A stretch of DNA of 64,000 nucleotides, from contig NZ_BFAX01000004.1 in the NCBI RefSeq assembly GCF_004310395.1, positions 292,851-356,850 on the forward strand, read 5' to 3'. Shown here in pieces: positions 53,733 to 64,000 of the stretch (its first letter is position 1; each line of letters opens with the position of its first letter). A program made the translations under genes and the position numbers. The notes under the pieces were generated by a model. That model was not told where the DNA came from and ran no database searches. It worked only from the letters and a program-made list of their open reading frames with translations. Source of the stretch: Methanofervidicoccus abyssi. GTDB taxonomy: Archaea; AGJL01; Methanococci; Methanococcales; Methanococcaceae.

Positions 53733-54896
53733 TTATAAAATACTCCCTAATTTTTTACCCATTGCTATTATTCCAAGAATAGGTGGTAAACCTGGAGATT
53801 CTGGAAATACCGAGGCATCACAGACATAGAGATCCTCTATCTCAGTTTTGAAGTTTTTATCTACCACTTTACCCATGGCGCAGGTACCTCCAGGATGAGA
53901 TCCCCTAAGTATAGTTTTGTATACTTTTTCAACACCCATAGCTTGGAGTATATCTGAAGCTTTTTTTATACCCTTTGAAAGTAGTTTCTCATCTCTCTTA
54001 GTTACACCTTTATATACTCTATCTCCTTTTACATATCCTTTTCCTTCATCCCTTATCTTCACCATTATACCGTAAATATCTTTGGTATTTACATCTTTTT
54101 TCTCTCTTTTTATACTACGGTAGAGAAGTACAGAGTAATGAGGTGACAGTAGAAACCCACTGTATATTTTATAGAGAGCCATGGGTATAGATCTGTCTAA
54201 GTTGCAATTCTTCAATATCCCACCAACTGTAATGAAAGTATCTACAAATAAGTTTTTTCCTAAATGTTCGTTATCTAATATACTGGATAGTATCCTCGGA
54301 GAGTTGATACCTCCACCACATACTATAACCTTCTCTCCCTGGAATACCATTCTTTTTCCAGTTAATAGATGGTACCCTTCAACTGTAAAGATACCTCCTT
54401 TTTTATTCAGTGAAAAGACATAAAAGTTAAAGAGTATCTTGCTGTAGGGATTTGAAGTTCTTAAAAATCTTAGAGGAGTCCATTTAAAGGGACATGGTTT
54501 CCTTGCACACATTCCACAAGAGGTACATTTCTCAAAATCTATAAACTTTGGAGTTCTTTTAAATCCGTAGTCAAATAAGAGCCTACTTCCTTCGTTAATA
54601 TAGTTATCTGGCACTTCTCTTACATTTAACTCCCTTTCAATCTCCTCGTATATTTCACTGTCTTTTATACCAACCTTTCTTAGATCTATTCTAATGGCGT
54701 TTCCAACTGCACCCAGTCCTGAACCACCAAGGGAAGTTATATATAACACATGGATTTCTCCCTTAATAATGTTGTACTTCATCCTATTATCTCCCATTTC
54801 TAACAACAATATTCTTTTATTAGGGTATTTCCTATTTAACTCCTTAAATAGAGTACTACCTCCTACTCCAGATCCTATTATAATAAAATGGTACAC
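53733..54896 (-). CDS. FAD-dependent GMC-type oxidoreductase with a cysteine cluster
   Basis: 387 residues. The N-terminal FAD-binding FIIIGSGVGGSTLFKEL, GGSGLGAVGNAIR, an inserted cysteine motif (EKCTSCGMCARKPCPF, about residues 122-137), VIVCGGGINSPRIL, and the C-terminal SHPGGTCAMGK and DASVFPESPGLPP of the GMC family. The cysteine motif looks like a single [4Fe-4S] ferredoxin site, not standard in GMC enzymes, and suggests electron transfer. The substrate is unknown. It is a stand-alone gene. Confidence 0.83.
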   Translation of the reverse strand: MYHFIIIGSGVGGSTLFKELNRKYPNKRILLLEMGDNRMKYNIIKGEIHVLYITSLGGSGLGAVGNAIRIDLRKVGIKDSEIYEEIERELNVREVPDNYINEGSRLLFDYGFKRTPKFIDFEKCTSCGMCARKPCPFKWTPLRFLRTSNPYSKILFNFYVFSLNKKGGIFTVEGYHLLTGKRMVFQGEKVIVCGGGINSPRILSSILDNEHLGKNLFVDTFITVGGILKNCNLDRSIPMALYKIYSGFLLSPHYSVLLYRSIKREKKDVNTKDIYGIMVKIRDEGKGYVKGDRVYKGVTKRDEKLLSKGIKKASDILQAMGVEKVYKTILRGSHPGGTCAMGKVVDKNFKTEIEDLYVCDASVFPESPGLPPILGIIAMGKKLGSIL

Positions 54897-55324
54897 AGTT
54901 ATCCCTTATATCAGTTCTATCGGTATCAATAACATAAATATTTTTAGCATCACACTGTAATAGTAGTCGTATTTATATATTACATTGCATTTGAGGAGAG
55001 GAAAACAACATTGATAAAAATTCTAGTTCCTATTAAAAACAATAAAAAATAATATATTAATAAAAATAATAATAATAAGATAAAAAATAAAAAAACCTAT
55101 CATCACTAAATATAAAACCTCAAAAAATTTCAGGTATAACTGTAGATATCAACAAATAGGATTTTTCAGTTTTTATCTCGGTGTCCAGAAATATATTCCT
55201 GGAAATGTTCCTGGTTTACTTGAAAAAGTTAAATTCTTAATTGACAGAATATTCTTTTTAATTTTATTATTTTTTATAATTAGGGATGATATTTTTTTAG
55301 TTGTTGTTCAGTATTAATTAACTG
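54897..55324. other. 428-bp intergenic region between the oxidoreductase gene and purO
   Basis: Mostly AT-rich. One stretch, about 55169-55265 plus strand, has protein-like composition in one frame (YLGVQKYIPGNVPGLLEKVK) without a start codon, and may be a gene relic. No RNA or repeat is recognised. Confidence 0.35.
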
Positions 55325-55942
55325 TTATCTCAAATTGAAAACATCTATTTCTATTTTGTTCCTATCTATAAGAGCAGTTGCACAACATACTGGATGCTCA
55401 AACTCCCTATACTCTAGAATATATTTGCAGATATCTCTTGGCGTCTCTCCAACTACAGCCATTCTCTGATTCTCTGAGATACTACAGGCTCCATATGTAC
55501 CAAGATAATATCCTGTTCCATCCCTTAGAGATACTTTACACACTCGTATATCTCTATCTGAGACATATCCCAAGTATCCTTCTTCCCTATTATATAAAAC
55601 TCCTCCTATCCGGGGGGTTTTATACTTATCCTTCTCGTAATCCATGGTAGCAAGGGAGTATATAAGGGCATCCCTTACTGGAAATCCCATCTCTATTTTA
55701 TCTCCTATAATATCGGTATGGGAGCCATTAGTTGCAACTATACAGTTCCCTACAACCTTTAAGGCGTTATACATAATATAGGGGTTTTTGAAGATATCTT
55801 CTATGTTCTCAGGTATTATGGTAACTGTATTATCCCTCAATACAGCCTTCCTATTTGGAAAACTTCTACTGGATACCCTGTAAGAAATAAATGCCTTTCC
55901 ATTCTCTGTTCTCCCTATGACTAAAAACCTACCTATGTAAAT
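55325..55942 (-). CDS. purO: Archaeal IMP cyclohydrolase PurO, apparent ATT start
   Basis: 205 residues from an ATT at 55942. It closes the last ring of purine synthesis, forming IMP from FAICAR. PurO features: [42 protein letters not shown] and [18 protein letters not shown]. The first ATG in frame (55840) would remove the N-terminal strand ([11 protein letters not shown]), which is conserved in PurO. The full N-terminus is only reached from ATT, which sits 3 nt after GAGGTGAT, and the queC TGA stop lies inside that site. So ATT is the likely start; a mutated ATG is the alternative. It is coupled to queC. Confidence 0.9.
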   Translation of the reverse strand: MYIGRFLVIGRTENGKAFISYRVSSRSFPNRKAVLRDNTVTIIPENIEDIFKNPYIMYNALKVVGNCIVATNGSHTDIIGDKIEMGFPVRDALIYSLATMDYEKDKYKTPRIGGVLYNREEGYLGYVSDRDIRVCKVSLRDGTGYYLGTYGACSISENQRMAVVGETPRDICKYILEYREFEHPVCCATALIDRNKIEIDVFNLR

Positions 55943-55946
55943 AGTA

Positions 55947-56654
55947 TCACCTCAGATACTTAGTGAGGTCTTCAACTTCTGCCTCTTTAAATGCCCTTTT
56001 TCTTCTGATACAACTCTCACAGGTTCCACAGTGTAGGAAATCCTCTCCGTTGTCATGGTAACAGGAGTAACTGTACTTTAAAACTTCCACCCCAAGTTTC
56101 TCCTCAAGTTTCCTACCGTATTTTACAATCTCACTTTTATCTAAGTTGTAGAGAGGTGCTACCAGTTTAATATCTCTTATAGTACCGTACTTCAAGAGAC
56201 TGTTAAATCTATCTACAAACTCTAAGGTGTTGTCTGGAAATGTGATACCCTCTTCTTTGTTTAACCCTGTATATACTTTACCTCCTCCAAGAGATTCTGC
56301 AAAACTGGAAGCTATTGAGAACATAACTATATTACGCCCAGGTACCCATACAGCCCTCATAGTTTCCTTAGTTTTTTCCAGGTCGTCTAGATCATCTTCC
56401 TTTAATTTTGGAACAGTTTTATTTCTATCTGTCAAGGCACTTCCTCCAAACTCCTTTAGGAATGGAAGTTTAACGATCTTATGTTTTGCACCTAATATCT
56501 CTGATATTTTTTTTGCAGAGTTTATCTCCCTAAGTGCAGCTCTCTGTCCATAGTCGAAGGTTAAGGTATATATATCATCGTCGTCTTCTGATTTCGCTAC
56601 CAAGGTAGCCACTGTAGAGTCTAAACCTCCACTTAAGACACATACTTTTACCAT
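55947..56654 (-). CDS. queC: 7-cyano-7-deazaguanine synthase
   Basis: 235 residues. The PP-loop [15 protein letters not shown] binds [23 protein letters not shown] is the family motif, and a C-terminal zinc site is made by [20 protein letters not shown]. It makes preQ0, the precursor of archaeosine in tRNA. It is upstream of purO with a 4-nt gap to its ATT start. Confidence 0.96.
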   Translation of the reverse strand: MVKVCVLSGGLDSTVATLVAKSEDDDDIYTLTFDYGQRAALREINSAKKISEILGAKHKIVKLPFLKEFGGSALTDRNKTVPKLKEDDLDDLEKTKETMRAVWVPGRNIVMFSIASSFAESLGGGKVYTGLNKEEGITFPDNTLEFVDRFNSLLKYGTIRDIKLVAPLYNLDKSEIVKYGRKLEEKLGVEVLKYSYSCYHDNGEDFLHCGTCESCIRRKRAFKEAEVEDLTKYLR

Positions 56655-56754
56655 GAAATATCCCTCATAAGATTTTGCTCCCCTTTGAGATATTTATTCA
56701 TAATTTTAATATAATTATTATCATTTTTAATTTTTTATAACACTAGGTAATCAA

Positions 56755-58131
56755 TTAATTCCTCAAAGAATGTATAGGAGAAGGTACTCTACCACCCCTC
56801 TTTATAAACTCTTCAGCGGAGTACTCATTTACAGCCATTATAGGTGCCTTACCTAACAATCCACCGTAATCTACGTAATCCCCAACGTCTTTATTTGGTA
56901 CAGGTATTATTCTAACTGCAGTAGTTTTCATGTTAATTACTCCAATTGCAATCTCATCTGCTATTATGGCAGATATGGTAGAAGCGGGAGTCTTCCCAGG
57001 TATAGCTATCATATCCAGCCCTACTGAACATACAGATGTCATTGCCTCTAACTTCTCCAAAGTTAGAGCCCCTTCTTCTACAGCCCTTATCATTCCTGCA
57101 TCTTCACTTACTGGAATAAATGAACCACTTAAACCCCCGACATAACTTGCCGCCATAACACCTCCTCTTTTAACTGCATCATTTAAGATTGCAAGTGCTG
57201 CAGTTGTCCCATGAGCTCCACATCTCTCTAAACCCATAGCCTCTAGTATGTTTGCTACACTGTCTCCCTTTGTAGGTGTCGGAGCAAGAGAGAGATCCAC
57301 GATTCCAAAGGAAACATTTAACTCCTTTGACACCTCCCTACCTATAAGTTCTCCAACCCTCGTGATTTTAAAGGCAGTTTTTTTAATCTCGTTATATAAG
57401 GTACCTATATCCTCTCCTTTCAATTTCTCGACGACTGCCCTTACAACACCAGGTCCTGACACTCCCACGTTTATTACCACATCTCCCTCTCCTACACCAT
57501 GGAAGGCTCCTGCCATAAAGGGGTTGTCTTCAGGTGCATTTGCAAATACCACTAACTTGGCACATCCGATAGCGTTCTCTGTCATCTCTGCAGTTTCCTT
57601 GATTATCTCCCCCATCCTCTTTATGGCAGTCATGTTTATTCCAGTTTTAGTACTTGCCACATTCACCGAAGAACATACCCTCTTAGTTCTACTCATCATA
57701 TGGGGGATGGAGTCTATAATTACCTTTTCCTCCCAGGTTATACCTTTATGGACAAGTGCAGAGTATCCACCAATAAAATCTACCTCTATATCCTTGGCAG
57801 CCCTGTCTAAGGTTTCTCCTACTTTTACACACTCCTTAATAGCTTCCTTCTCATCCAGTCCCTTTATAGAACCTCCTACTATTATACTGATAGGTGTAAC
57901 TGCAACCCTCTTTGTAACTATTGGAATGCCGTACTTCTTAGATACCTTCTCAGATACCTCTACAAGATTCTTAGCTTTTGATACTATCTTCTCGTATATG
58001 TTCTCTCTCAGTTTATCTATATCCTCGGAGACACAGTCCTTTAGATTTATACCCATTGTAACTGCCCTGATATCTAGATTCTCGTACTCTATCATTCTAA
58101 CAGTTTCAAGTATCTCCTCTGGAACGTACAT
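56755..58131 (-). CDS. DUF711 / UPF0210 (PFL-like) protein
   Basis: 458 residues, complete. It begins [20 protein letters not shown]; conserved are [36 protein letters not shown] and [19 protein letters not shown]. This is UPF0210, a glycyl-radical-enzyme-like fold lacking the usual radical motif; no function is established. It lies 19 bp after dcd on the same strand and ends about 100 bp before queC, so it may be cotranscribed with dcd. Confidence 0.9.
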   Translation of the reverse strand: MYVPEEILETVRMIEYENLDIRAVTMGINLKDCVSEDIDKLRENIYEKIVSKAKNLVEVSEKVSKKYGIPIVTKRVAVTPISIIVGGSIKGLDEKEAIKECVKVGETLDRAAKDIEVDFIGGYSALVHKGITWEEKVIIDSIPHMMSRTKRVCSSVNVASTKTGINMTAIKRMGEIIKETAEMTENAIGCAKLVVFANAPEDNPFMAGAFHGVGEGDVVINVGVSGPGVVRAVVEKLKGEDIGTLYNEIKKTAFKITRVGELIGREVSKELNVSFGIVDLSLAPTPTKGDSVANILEAMGLERCGAHGTTAALAILNDAVKRGGVMAASYVGGLSGSFIPVSEDAGMIRAVEEGALTLEKLEAMTSVCSVGLDMIAIPGKTPASTISAIIADEIAIGVINMKTTAVRIIPVPNKDVGDYVDYGGLLGKAPIMAVNEYSAEEFIKRGGRVPSPIHSLRN

Positions 58132-58150
58132 TCTCTCCCCCGAAATTCTC

Positions 58151-58756
58151 TTATTTAAACTCCCTGAATATAAGAGATGGTGTTACAGATTCCTGTCCTC
58201 CATACTTGGAGTTCTTCCTATCACAGTAGCCAACATTTACAGGGGAAGTTGTCTTTGAGAATATCAACTGCCCTATCCTCTGTCCCTTATAGAGTATAAC
58301 AGGTTTATCGTAAGCTACTATCTCTAAGGTTATCCTCCCCCTGAATCCAGCATCTATCCAGCCAGCAGTTTGATGAGACTGTAGAAATACTCTACCAAAG
58401 GAACTTCGCCCCTGATATTGGGCACATATGTTATTGGAGAGTCTTATGTATTCCATAGTAGTACCGAGTATTCCCCTGTTCATCACCACATCTACGTTAT
58501 ATTTCTCTTTATAGTACTCTATTTTATCTTCATCTAACCTGTAGCATAGAGGACATACCATTATAGCTCTTTTTATCTTAAATTTTTCATGATCCAGTTC
58601 CCTTTTTAGATCGTATACTTCATCCTTATATACGATAAACTCATCTCCAAGAGTAACGTCGTAGGAACAAGGCCCAAGAAAATCTGGATTAAAAGGATCT
58701 ATAGATATTTCCCCTAACTCTATATAGTGGAGAATATCTCTATCACTTAATATCAT
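58151..58756 (-). CDS. dcd: Bifunctional dCTP deaminase/dUTP diphosphatase
   Basis: 201 residues from the ATG at 58756, after GGTGAAGGTT (an ATG four codons earlier overlaps that site). [40 protein letters not shown] and [20 protein letters not shown] are the deaminase/dUTPase trimer motifs, with the added insert ([20 protein letters not shown]) found in the bifunctional Methanocaldococcus enzyme. It converts dCTP to dUMP, supplying dTMP synthesis and removing dUTP. Confidence 0.95.
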   Translation of the reverse strand: MILSDRDILHYIELGEISIDPFNPDFLGPCSYDVTLGDEFIVYKDEVYDLKRELDHEKFKIKRAIMVCPLCYRLDEDKIEYYKEKYNVDVVMNRGILGTTMEYIRLSNNICAQYQGRSSFGRVFLQSHQTAGWIDAGFRGRITLEIVAYDKPVILYKGQRIGQLIFSKTTSPVNVGYCDRKNSKYGGQESVTPSLIFREFK

Positions 58757-58954
58757 AACCTTCACCAATATAAAGAGAATAATACTTCTCTATTTATAAT
58801 AGTTATTTATAAAAATCCACTCAAAAACACTAAGAAATGGCTAAAACAGAAAGAAGTTATTATCCACTTTTTAATAAATTCAGCTTATCTGGAAATTTTT
58901 TATTTTTTTATTACCCTTAGTCTTATTATTTTACATTATTATTTTTGATGGAAA

Positions 58955-59495
58955 TTAAGGTGAATCTCTCCTAACAACAACCTTTTTCTTCTCCGATGGA
59001 ATAACTCTTATCTTAGCATCGGGATAATCTCTATAGAGAGTTTTCCCTTCAAACAATCTATCCAAAAATACAGCGAGGGCAGCAATCTCTGAATGGGGTT
59101 GATTACCTATGGAGATGTTGTAATCTGCTAACTCATAGGTTTCCTTTGGTACTTTCTCCCCTCCAATTACCACCAATATATCTTTCCCCTCTCTAAGAAT
59201 TTCCCTTATACTATCTATTTTCTCATTTATACTCTCGCCGTACATAGTTAGATGTACTACAACTCCCCTCTTTTTAAAATCCTTCATATACCATTTCCAA
59301 GATTCAACAACTTCAAATTTGAAGTTACCCCCCCCAGTTCTCCACAACCTTATTTATACTTTCTCTTACATGTTCATCTTCACAGGTAAATAGAATCTTA
59401 TCTGCCCCTAATGCCCTGGCAGTTAATGCCACATGAGTAGATACCCTCTTATCCCTCTCCCCCCTATGCCCCAACCTCAATACCTCTACAACCAT
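58955..59495 (-). pseudogene. tRNA 2'-O-methyltransferase Trm56, frameshifted at a G8 tract
   Basis: The gene starts at ATG 59495 ([36 protein letters not shown]). It runs in frame to NWGGG at about 59332 and hits TAA. The next frame continues with NFKFEVVESWKWYMKDFKKR, HLTMYGE and a SPOUT-type ending. The break falls in a run of eight G (C8 at 59328-59335 on the plus strand); seven G would give one intact protein of about 179 residues, the normal length of archaeal Trm56, which methylates C56 of tRNA. A sequencing or homopolymer error is likely; real slippage or gene death is possible. Upstream GGTGTGTTTT is the ribosome site. Confidence 0.85.
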
Positions 59496-59533
59496 AAAAC
59501 ACACCTTATAAAAAAGTATAAAAAAGTAAGATA

Positions 59534-60139
59534 TTAAAGATTGTCCAGTTGTTCTATAGTCTCAGGATCTATTAAAATCAATATATTACAATTTATAGGA
59601 TATTTTTCCAATATGGTGATTTTGTTATCAAAGATCAAGGCTATATCTATCTTCTCTGCCATTTCCACAACTAACGATTCAACAACTGAGAATCCACTAT
59701 CTTTAACAAATTCAGGTGTTGTTATGTTTATCTCACTGTTGAGGGCATTTGCAAAAACATTTAAAAAAGATGCTACAACTATATTGGCCACTTCTCCCAT
59801 TAAAGAAACTTCCATTTCTTTATAATCTGGTAACTCAGACCTATTTACTAAACTGTCCCATAGTATATCAATAAGTAGCATTTTCTCTAGCTTTACAGCA
59901 TCTTCTTCAGGTAGTAACATCAGAGATTTGCCTGTAAGAACCCCTTCAAAGTCAATACGAACAACTTTGTATATTCTATCGTCAAACTGCTCAGCTAGAA
60001 ACTCCAAGGGGGTGAACCTTACACCTAAAAATTGGACATCTGTTGTTTCCCCTGTTAATTCAGTGAAGGATTTAGCAATATTCTCTGATGCTTCCCTACC
60101 AATATTTATAAGCCTTCTCATGGATTCTAAAATACCCAT
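59534..60139 (-). CDS. CheC-type chemotaxis phosphatase, copy 1
   Basis: 201 residues. It has one CheC active-site motif (S/D)x3Ex2Nx22P, seen as SLMGEVANI ... TTPEF (about residues 113-143). The first motif position ([12 protein letters not shown]) is degenerate, so probably one site is active. It removes phosphate from CheY. The ATG at 60139 follows GGGGGATAGT; an upstream TTG is less likely. Its gene follows the second cheC gene with about 25 nt between them, in one transcription unit. Confidence 0.88.
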   Translation of the reverse strand: MGILESMRRLINIGREASENIAKSFTELTGETTDVQFLGVRFTPLEFLAEQFDDRIYKVVRIDFEGVLTGKSLMLLPEEDAVKLEKMLLIDILWDSLVNRSELPDYKEMEVSLMGEVANIVVASFLNVFANALNSEINITTPEFVKDSGFSVVESLVVEMAEKIDIALIFDNKITILEKYPINCNILILIDPETIEQLDNL

Positions 60140-60163
60140 ACTATCCCCCAATAACGAAAGAAA

Positions 60164-60886
60164 TTATATCTTCTGGAACAGTGTGTTTAATGAATCTGGA
60201 GGCATTATTATTAAAACTTCAAAACCAGAACCTATTCCCTGGGAAAACAGTTCAGACTTAAAGGTTAAGATTATATCGTTATCACCAGTATTGTTATCTT
60301 TGAATATTTTCTCCATTATCTCTCTCTCTGGACCTTTGATGAAAGATGGAGGTGACATATTTAGTGAAGTATTCATAAAATTAGCCAAGGTATCCACATA
60401 GGCAGATATTATTAAATTACATGCTTCATTTATAGCAGAGATTTTCATATCATCAAGTATGTTGTCTTCACTACCATCATCCATTCCCATCTCTACTAAC
60501 ATGGATTTTGAAAGTTTTAGAGCAGACTCTTCGGAGAATATTAAAACTCCTACTCCTTTAATCTCACCACTAAATTTTATACCTGTGAATATCTTCTCTT
60601 CATCCTTTAACTCTTTTTTAATTTCAAAAGGTGTAATAAGCATGACATTTACTACACCTATTTCAACAGGGTTACCAGTTAGATTTGATATAAAATCGGC
60701 AGCTTTTTTAGCAGCACATTTACCAACTTCTTCAATCTTACTTAATCCCGATAAATAAAAGTTTTTAACAAAATTAAATCTACTGTTTCTGTCTGAATTA
60801 CTACTACCCATTATTTCTTCGTTGATTATACTTTCCATTATAATTTCCCAAGATTTTGGTGAGATATACAAATTACCCCGTTTCAT
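60164..60886 (-). CDS. CheC-type chemotaxis phosphatase, copy 2
   Basis: 240 residues. The C-terminal CheC-like half has a perfect (S/D)x3Ex2Nx22P motif (SAINEACNL ... SPPSF). The N-terminal ~40 residues are an extra tail with no known motif. It is a paralogue of the adjacent copy 1; archaeal taxis systems often carry several CheC proteins with different partners. It lies 77 bp downstream of cheY. Confidence 0.88.
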   Translation of the reverse strand: MKRGNLYISPKSWEIIMESIINEEIMGSSNSDRNSRFNFVKNFYLSGLSKIEEVGKCAAKKAADFISNLTGNPVEIGVVNVMLITPFEIKKELKDEEKIFTGIKFSGEIKGVGVLIFSEESALKLSKSMLVEMGMDDGSEDNILDDMKISAINEACNLIISAYVDTLANFMNTSLNMSPPSFIKGPEREIMEKIFKDNNTGDNDIILTFKSELFSQGIGSGFEVLIIMPPDSLNTLFQKI

Positions 60887-60962
60887 ATAAAACCCTATTG
60901 AAATTTTTTTGTAATTATATTAATAAAAAGTTAATAAAAATAAAGATATAAAAGTATCGTTC

Positions 60963-61337
60963 TTAATCTGGGAATAATTTGTTAAGTTGTTCTAAAATTT
61001 TTGGTGCCTGAAATGGTTTTACAATATATCCATCTGCTCCAGCTTCTATGGCCTCAATCATCTTTTTTTCCTGATCCACAGAAGTACACATAACTATCTT
61101 TATGTCTGGAAATTCTTTTTTTATTCTTCTTGTGGCTTCTATACCATCAAGTTCTGGCATCACAATATCCATAGTTATTAGATCAGGTTTTAGCTCTCTA
61201 GCTTTCTCAATAGCCTCCTTACCATTAGATGCTTCACCTACTACGACGTATTTATTTGTGGAGGATAGGATCTTCTTAAGAATATTTCTCATAAAGGCTG
61301 AGTCGTCTACTACCAATGTACGTACAATTTTTACCAT
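60963..61337 (-). CDS. cheY: Chemotaxis response regulator CheY
   Basis: 124 residues, a single receiver domain: RTLVVDDSAFMRNILKKIL, the phosphorylation aspartate in LITMDIVMPELDG, MCTSVD and YIVKPF. The start is set at ATG 61337 behind GGTGAAAAG; an ATG 11 codons earlier would add an extra tail. In archaea CheY-P signals to the archaellum motor through CheF. It is flanked by cheF upstream and two cheC genes downstream. Confidence 0.95.
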   Translation of the reverse strand: MVKIVRTLVVDDSAFMRNILKKILSSTNKYVVVGEASNGKEAIEKARELKPDLITMDIVMPELDGIEATRRIKKEFPDIKIVMCTSVDQEKKMIEAIEAGADGYIVKPFQAPKILEQLNKLFPD

Positions 61338-61418
61338 CTTTTCACCAACTGTTATTGTTCTATAAAACAAATTGTTATAATCATAAGAAGAATTTATAAT
61401 ATATATTTTTTAGGAGAT

Positions 61419-62471
61419 TTAGAAGTTAGATATAATGTAGTTGGTAATTGCTCTACCTTTTTCTGTTAATTCAGTCTCTTTTCTTATCCTTACCAATTTA
61501 AGATATCCCTTATCGATTAACCTATCCAGTATTCGTTCCACTTCATCAACATCTAATCCCATTACATTCGGTAATTCAAGGGAAGAAATTCCTGTATACA
61601 GTGCTGTTAGTATTTCCTGTTCTTCAGGTTCTAACTGTTCCACTTCACTCTTTATCCTGTCTCCACTCCAAGTTTCAGAAGCCAACTGGGATATCAACTC
61701 ATCTTCTGTTTTAGGGAGTAAGTTTTTAACAAGTTTTCCATACTTTGTTAAGGTAGCAATATATCTAAGAACAAACAACCTCTCCCTCTCAGGGATGTAG
61801 ATGTATGAAGTTACAGTTTCACCATCTTTCATCTGTTTTATCTCCAATACAGTTAATTCTTCGTTTTCTACAGTTTTCTGCTCAAGTGAGATAGACTCTA
61901 AATTACTAAATAAGTTGTATACTTTTGGTTTTCTTCCCGAGGTCACTGCAACTGCTAAAATTAATTCGTTAACTACTTTTAATCCCTTCTTTACAGGCCT
62001 CTGAGCAAATACCAATATACCATCTTCCCACTTTGCCGAGGGGTCTACGGAACCTCCCTTGATAACTCCGTACTGTACTTTAACCTCTTTTTTATTTAAC
62101 AGGAGGTAGAATACCTTCTTTAAAAAAGAGTTTATAAGTGTCTTCCCATACAGTGAGGTTTCAGGTGCAAACCCTATAATATCTTTGTCACTATCTGGTA
62201 ACTGTATAGTTATAGAAGAGTAATACTTTATATCATCTAAGGTACTTTTTGCAATTTCTATTGCCCTTCTAGGTAACTCTGCACCTACATCTACTATATA
62301 CTTCAATTCAGCTTCAATAGATTTATTTTCAAATTCGAATAAAATTCTATCGGTATATAATGTTATTTTAACTTTGCTCCACTTAGTAAATGGATCTCTT
62401 AAAGTGTAATGATTTATTATAATACCTTTACCTTCAAATTTTGCAACTTCTTTAGAAGTAGTTTTCGCCAT
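61419..62471 (-). CDS. cheF: CheF-like archaeal taxis adaptor
   Basis: 350 residues. It fits the archaea-specific CheF family (DUF439): IINHYTLRDPFTKWSKVKIT, DVGAELPRRAIEIA, GFAPETSLYGKTLINSFL. A C-terminal winged-helix-like part (VDEVERILDRLIDKGYLKLV) ends the protein. CheF links CheY-P to the archaellum switch. It is first in the run cheF-cheY-cheC-cheC. No cheA, cheW, cheB, cheR or fla gene is in the window. Confidence 0.85.
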   Translation of the reverse strand: MAKTTSKEVAKFEGKGIIINHYTLRDPFTKWSKVKITLYTDRILFEFENKSIEAELKYIVDVGAELPRRAIEIAKSTLDDIKYYSSITIQLPDSDKDIIGFAPETSLYGKTLINSFLKKVFYLLLNKKEVKVQYGVIKGGSVDPSAKWEDGILVFAQRPVKKGLKVVNELILAVAVTSGRKPKVYNLFSNLESISLEQKTVENEELTVLEIKQMKDGETVTSYIYIPERERLFVLRYIATLTKYGKLVKNLLPKTEDELISQLASETWSGDRIKSEVEQLEPEEQEILTALYTGISSLELPNVMGLDVDEVERILDRLIDKGYLKLVRIRKETELTEKGRAITNYIISNF

Positions 62472-62603
62472 GAAAACCACACTCAAAAAATTTTATATTT
62501 TTTTAAATAATTCTTTTTTATAATTATCTTTATTATATTAGTTATCGAAATACCAATATAAACTTTTAGATTATATTTAAATTTTCCTATTTTTGGTGGT
62601 ATT

Positions 62604-63488
62604 ATGAATCCTTGGGATATAATGAAAAGTTCTCAGATAGCATGTTCCCTAGAAGTTAGTAGTTTCAAACCTGGAAATGTCCATAGATACAGGGATTTCT
62701 CAGATATAAAGTATCATCACTTTCTCACTTCAGGCATAGCCTTTGGTGATGTGATATATAAAGCTGCTCGAGATAATGGAAATGTTGGTAGATATATAAA
62801 AATGGCAGTTATTCAGTCGAGGAAATGGTCTCCCTCCAATGCAAACTTGGGTATAATTATGCTACATGTGCCCATAGCAATGGGAGCTGGAAATATAGAT
62901 AACTTTGACAGTGGTAGATTAAAGGAAGAAATGATACATTTATCGAAGAATACAACTGTGGAAGATAGTCTAAATGTTTATGATGCCATAAATATAGCCA
63001 TGCCAAATTTAAATCCTCCAAAGAGGGGTCCAGATGTCAGAAGTGAAGACGCTAAACAGAGGTTAATTGAGGAGAATCTTACACTTTATGAAGTGTTTAA
63101 GATATCTTCTGAGTGGGACAACATATCTAAGGAGTGGTGTGAAGGGTTTAAAATTTCATTTGAAGGTTATGAGCTGTTGAAATACTACTATAAGGAGGAG
63201 AGAGATATAAATTGGGCAGTGACTAAGACATACATCCATCTCCTGTCTAAATATCCTGACACCCTGATTGCAAAGAAGAATAACTTAGAGATTTCGAAAA
63301 AAGTATCCATATTTGCAAAAAAGATAAAGGAAAATGGGTTCAAAAAAGAAGACATTGAAAAATTTGATACTTTCCTCTCTAAGAATGGAAATAGGTTAAA
63401 TCCAGGTACTACTGCAGATATAGTTGCAGCGTCTTTAATGATATTTCTGTTGGAGAGAATAGACAGGGGGGACACAATACTTTGGTAA
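62604..63488 (+). CDS. CitG-family triphosphoribosyl-dephospho-CoA synthase-like protein
   Basis: 294 residues. [20 protein letters not shown] near the N-terminus, [20 protein letters not shown] and the late [20 protein letters not shown] match the CitG/MdcB family, which transfers phosphoribosyl-dephospho-CoA to lyase carriers. No citrate or malonate lyase gene is present, so its substrate in this methanogen is unknown. It is followed after about 120 bp by the 3' end of the convergent 23S gene. Confidence 0.85.
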   Translation: MNPWDIMKSSQIACSLEVSSFKPGNVHRYRDFSDIKYHHFLTSGIAFGDVIYKAARDNGNVGRYIKMAVIQSRKWSPSNANLGIIMLHVPIAMGAGNIDNFDSGRLKEEMIHLSKNTTVEDSLNVYDAINIAMPNLNPPKRGPDVRSEDAKQRLIEENLTLYEVFKISSEWDNISKEWCEGFKISFEGYELLKYYYKEERDINWAVTKTYIHLLSKYPDTLIAKKNNLEISKKVSIFAKKIKENGFKKEDIEKFDTFLSKNGNRLNPGTTADIVAASLMIFLLERIDRGDTILW

Positions 63489-63605
63489 ATATGTAATATT
63501 TTTATATTTAGATACATAAATATTTATTATAATAAAAAAATATCTTTTACTTCCTTTTTACCTCGGCCCCATAAGCCCCCGTACCTTTAAGTGTCCAGGT
63601 ACTCC

Positions 63606-64000
<395 letters not shown>

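Noticed and set aside
59534..60886. Calling the two CheC genes FliN/FliM switch proteins
   Set aside because: Each has the (S/D)x3Ex2Nx22P phosphatase motif next to cheY; flagellar FliN/FliM do not occur in archaea.
63489..63605. 5S rRNA or tRNA behind the 23S gene
   Set aside because: Only ~115 bp lie between the 23S end and the convergent CitG-like gene. No 5S-like or tRNA-like fold is present; the GC-rich part is probably the 23S processing stem.

Overview
The window is chromosomal DNA of a hydrogenotrophic methanogen of the order Methanococcales, probably a thermophilic relative of Methanotorris or Methanocaldococcus. Supporting genes are mtd (F420-dependent methanopterin dehydrogenase), cfbB (coenzyme F430 pathway), a minimal sufBC, nikR, an archaeal histone, TFE, RPA, RfcS, PriS, purO, bifunctional dcd-dut and an archaeal 23S rRNA. 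The DNA is very AT-rich, so stable RNAs stand out as GC islands. Ribosome binding sites are strong GGTGAT/GGAGG types, and they fix many starts, including TTG and apparently ATT starts. Layout: (1) 1-10,162, all minus strand: an accessory block with two Hanks-type Ser/Thr kinases (one a membrane receptor with an eight-blade propeller and two PEGA domains), a DUF4013 membrane protein with an MIT-like tail, a Vps4/CdvC-like AAA ATPase with an MIT-like N-terminus, two paralogous coiled-coil proteins built like ESCRT-III/CdvB with MIM1-like C-termini, and two unknown proteins. I read this as a possible kinase-linked ESCRT/Cdv-like membrane-remodelling module, and it is the main discovery candidate. 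(2) 10,764-17,408: a type I restriction-modification system with a MntA-HepT toxin-antitoxin pair inserted at the start of hsdS and a short DUF45 metallopeptidase behind hsdR. (3) 17,600-36,400: housekeeping genes (ATP-grasp ligase, TFE, mtd, a double-cubane-type reductase and its activator, FKBP, two tRNA-Gly genes, MGMT, hisB, leuD, thrC, RPA, rfcS, priS, cfbB), plus a circularly permuted ABC substrate-binding protein and a three-hairpin H/ACA guide RNA. (4) 36,400-53,700: a structured RNA of unknown function, a ThiF-like gene, nadA, an aminotransferase, a dead archaellum flaD/E fragment, smc, a ModE/LysR-type regulator, nikR, sufCB, DUF2117, pstSCA without pstB, htpX and a histone. (5) 53,700-64,000: a GMC-type oxidoreductase, queC-purO, DUF711, dcd-dut, a frameshifted trm56, a chemotaxis run (cheF, cheY, two cheC), a CitG-like gene, and the 3' end of a 23S rRNA running leftward out of the window. 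How genes work together: the left block couples sensing kinases to an AAA ATPase and its probable filament substrates. hsdRMS with MntA-HepT form a defence island. rpa-rfcS-priS are replication genes lying together. pstSCA is a phosphate importer. cheF-cheY-cheC is the signalling end of archaeal taxis, but no archaellum or cheA gene lies in the window. Small-scale oddities are two genes sharing the leader GAGGTGATACT followed by ATT, a G8-tract frameshift in trm56, short palindromes with 3-nt loops confined to about 5-10.7 kb, and gene relics behind mtd and before smc.
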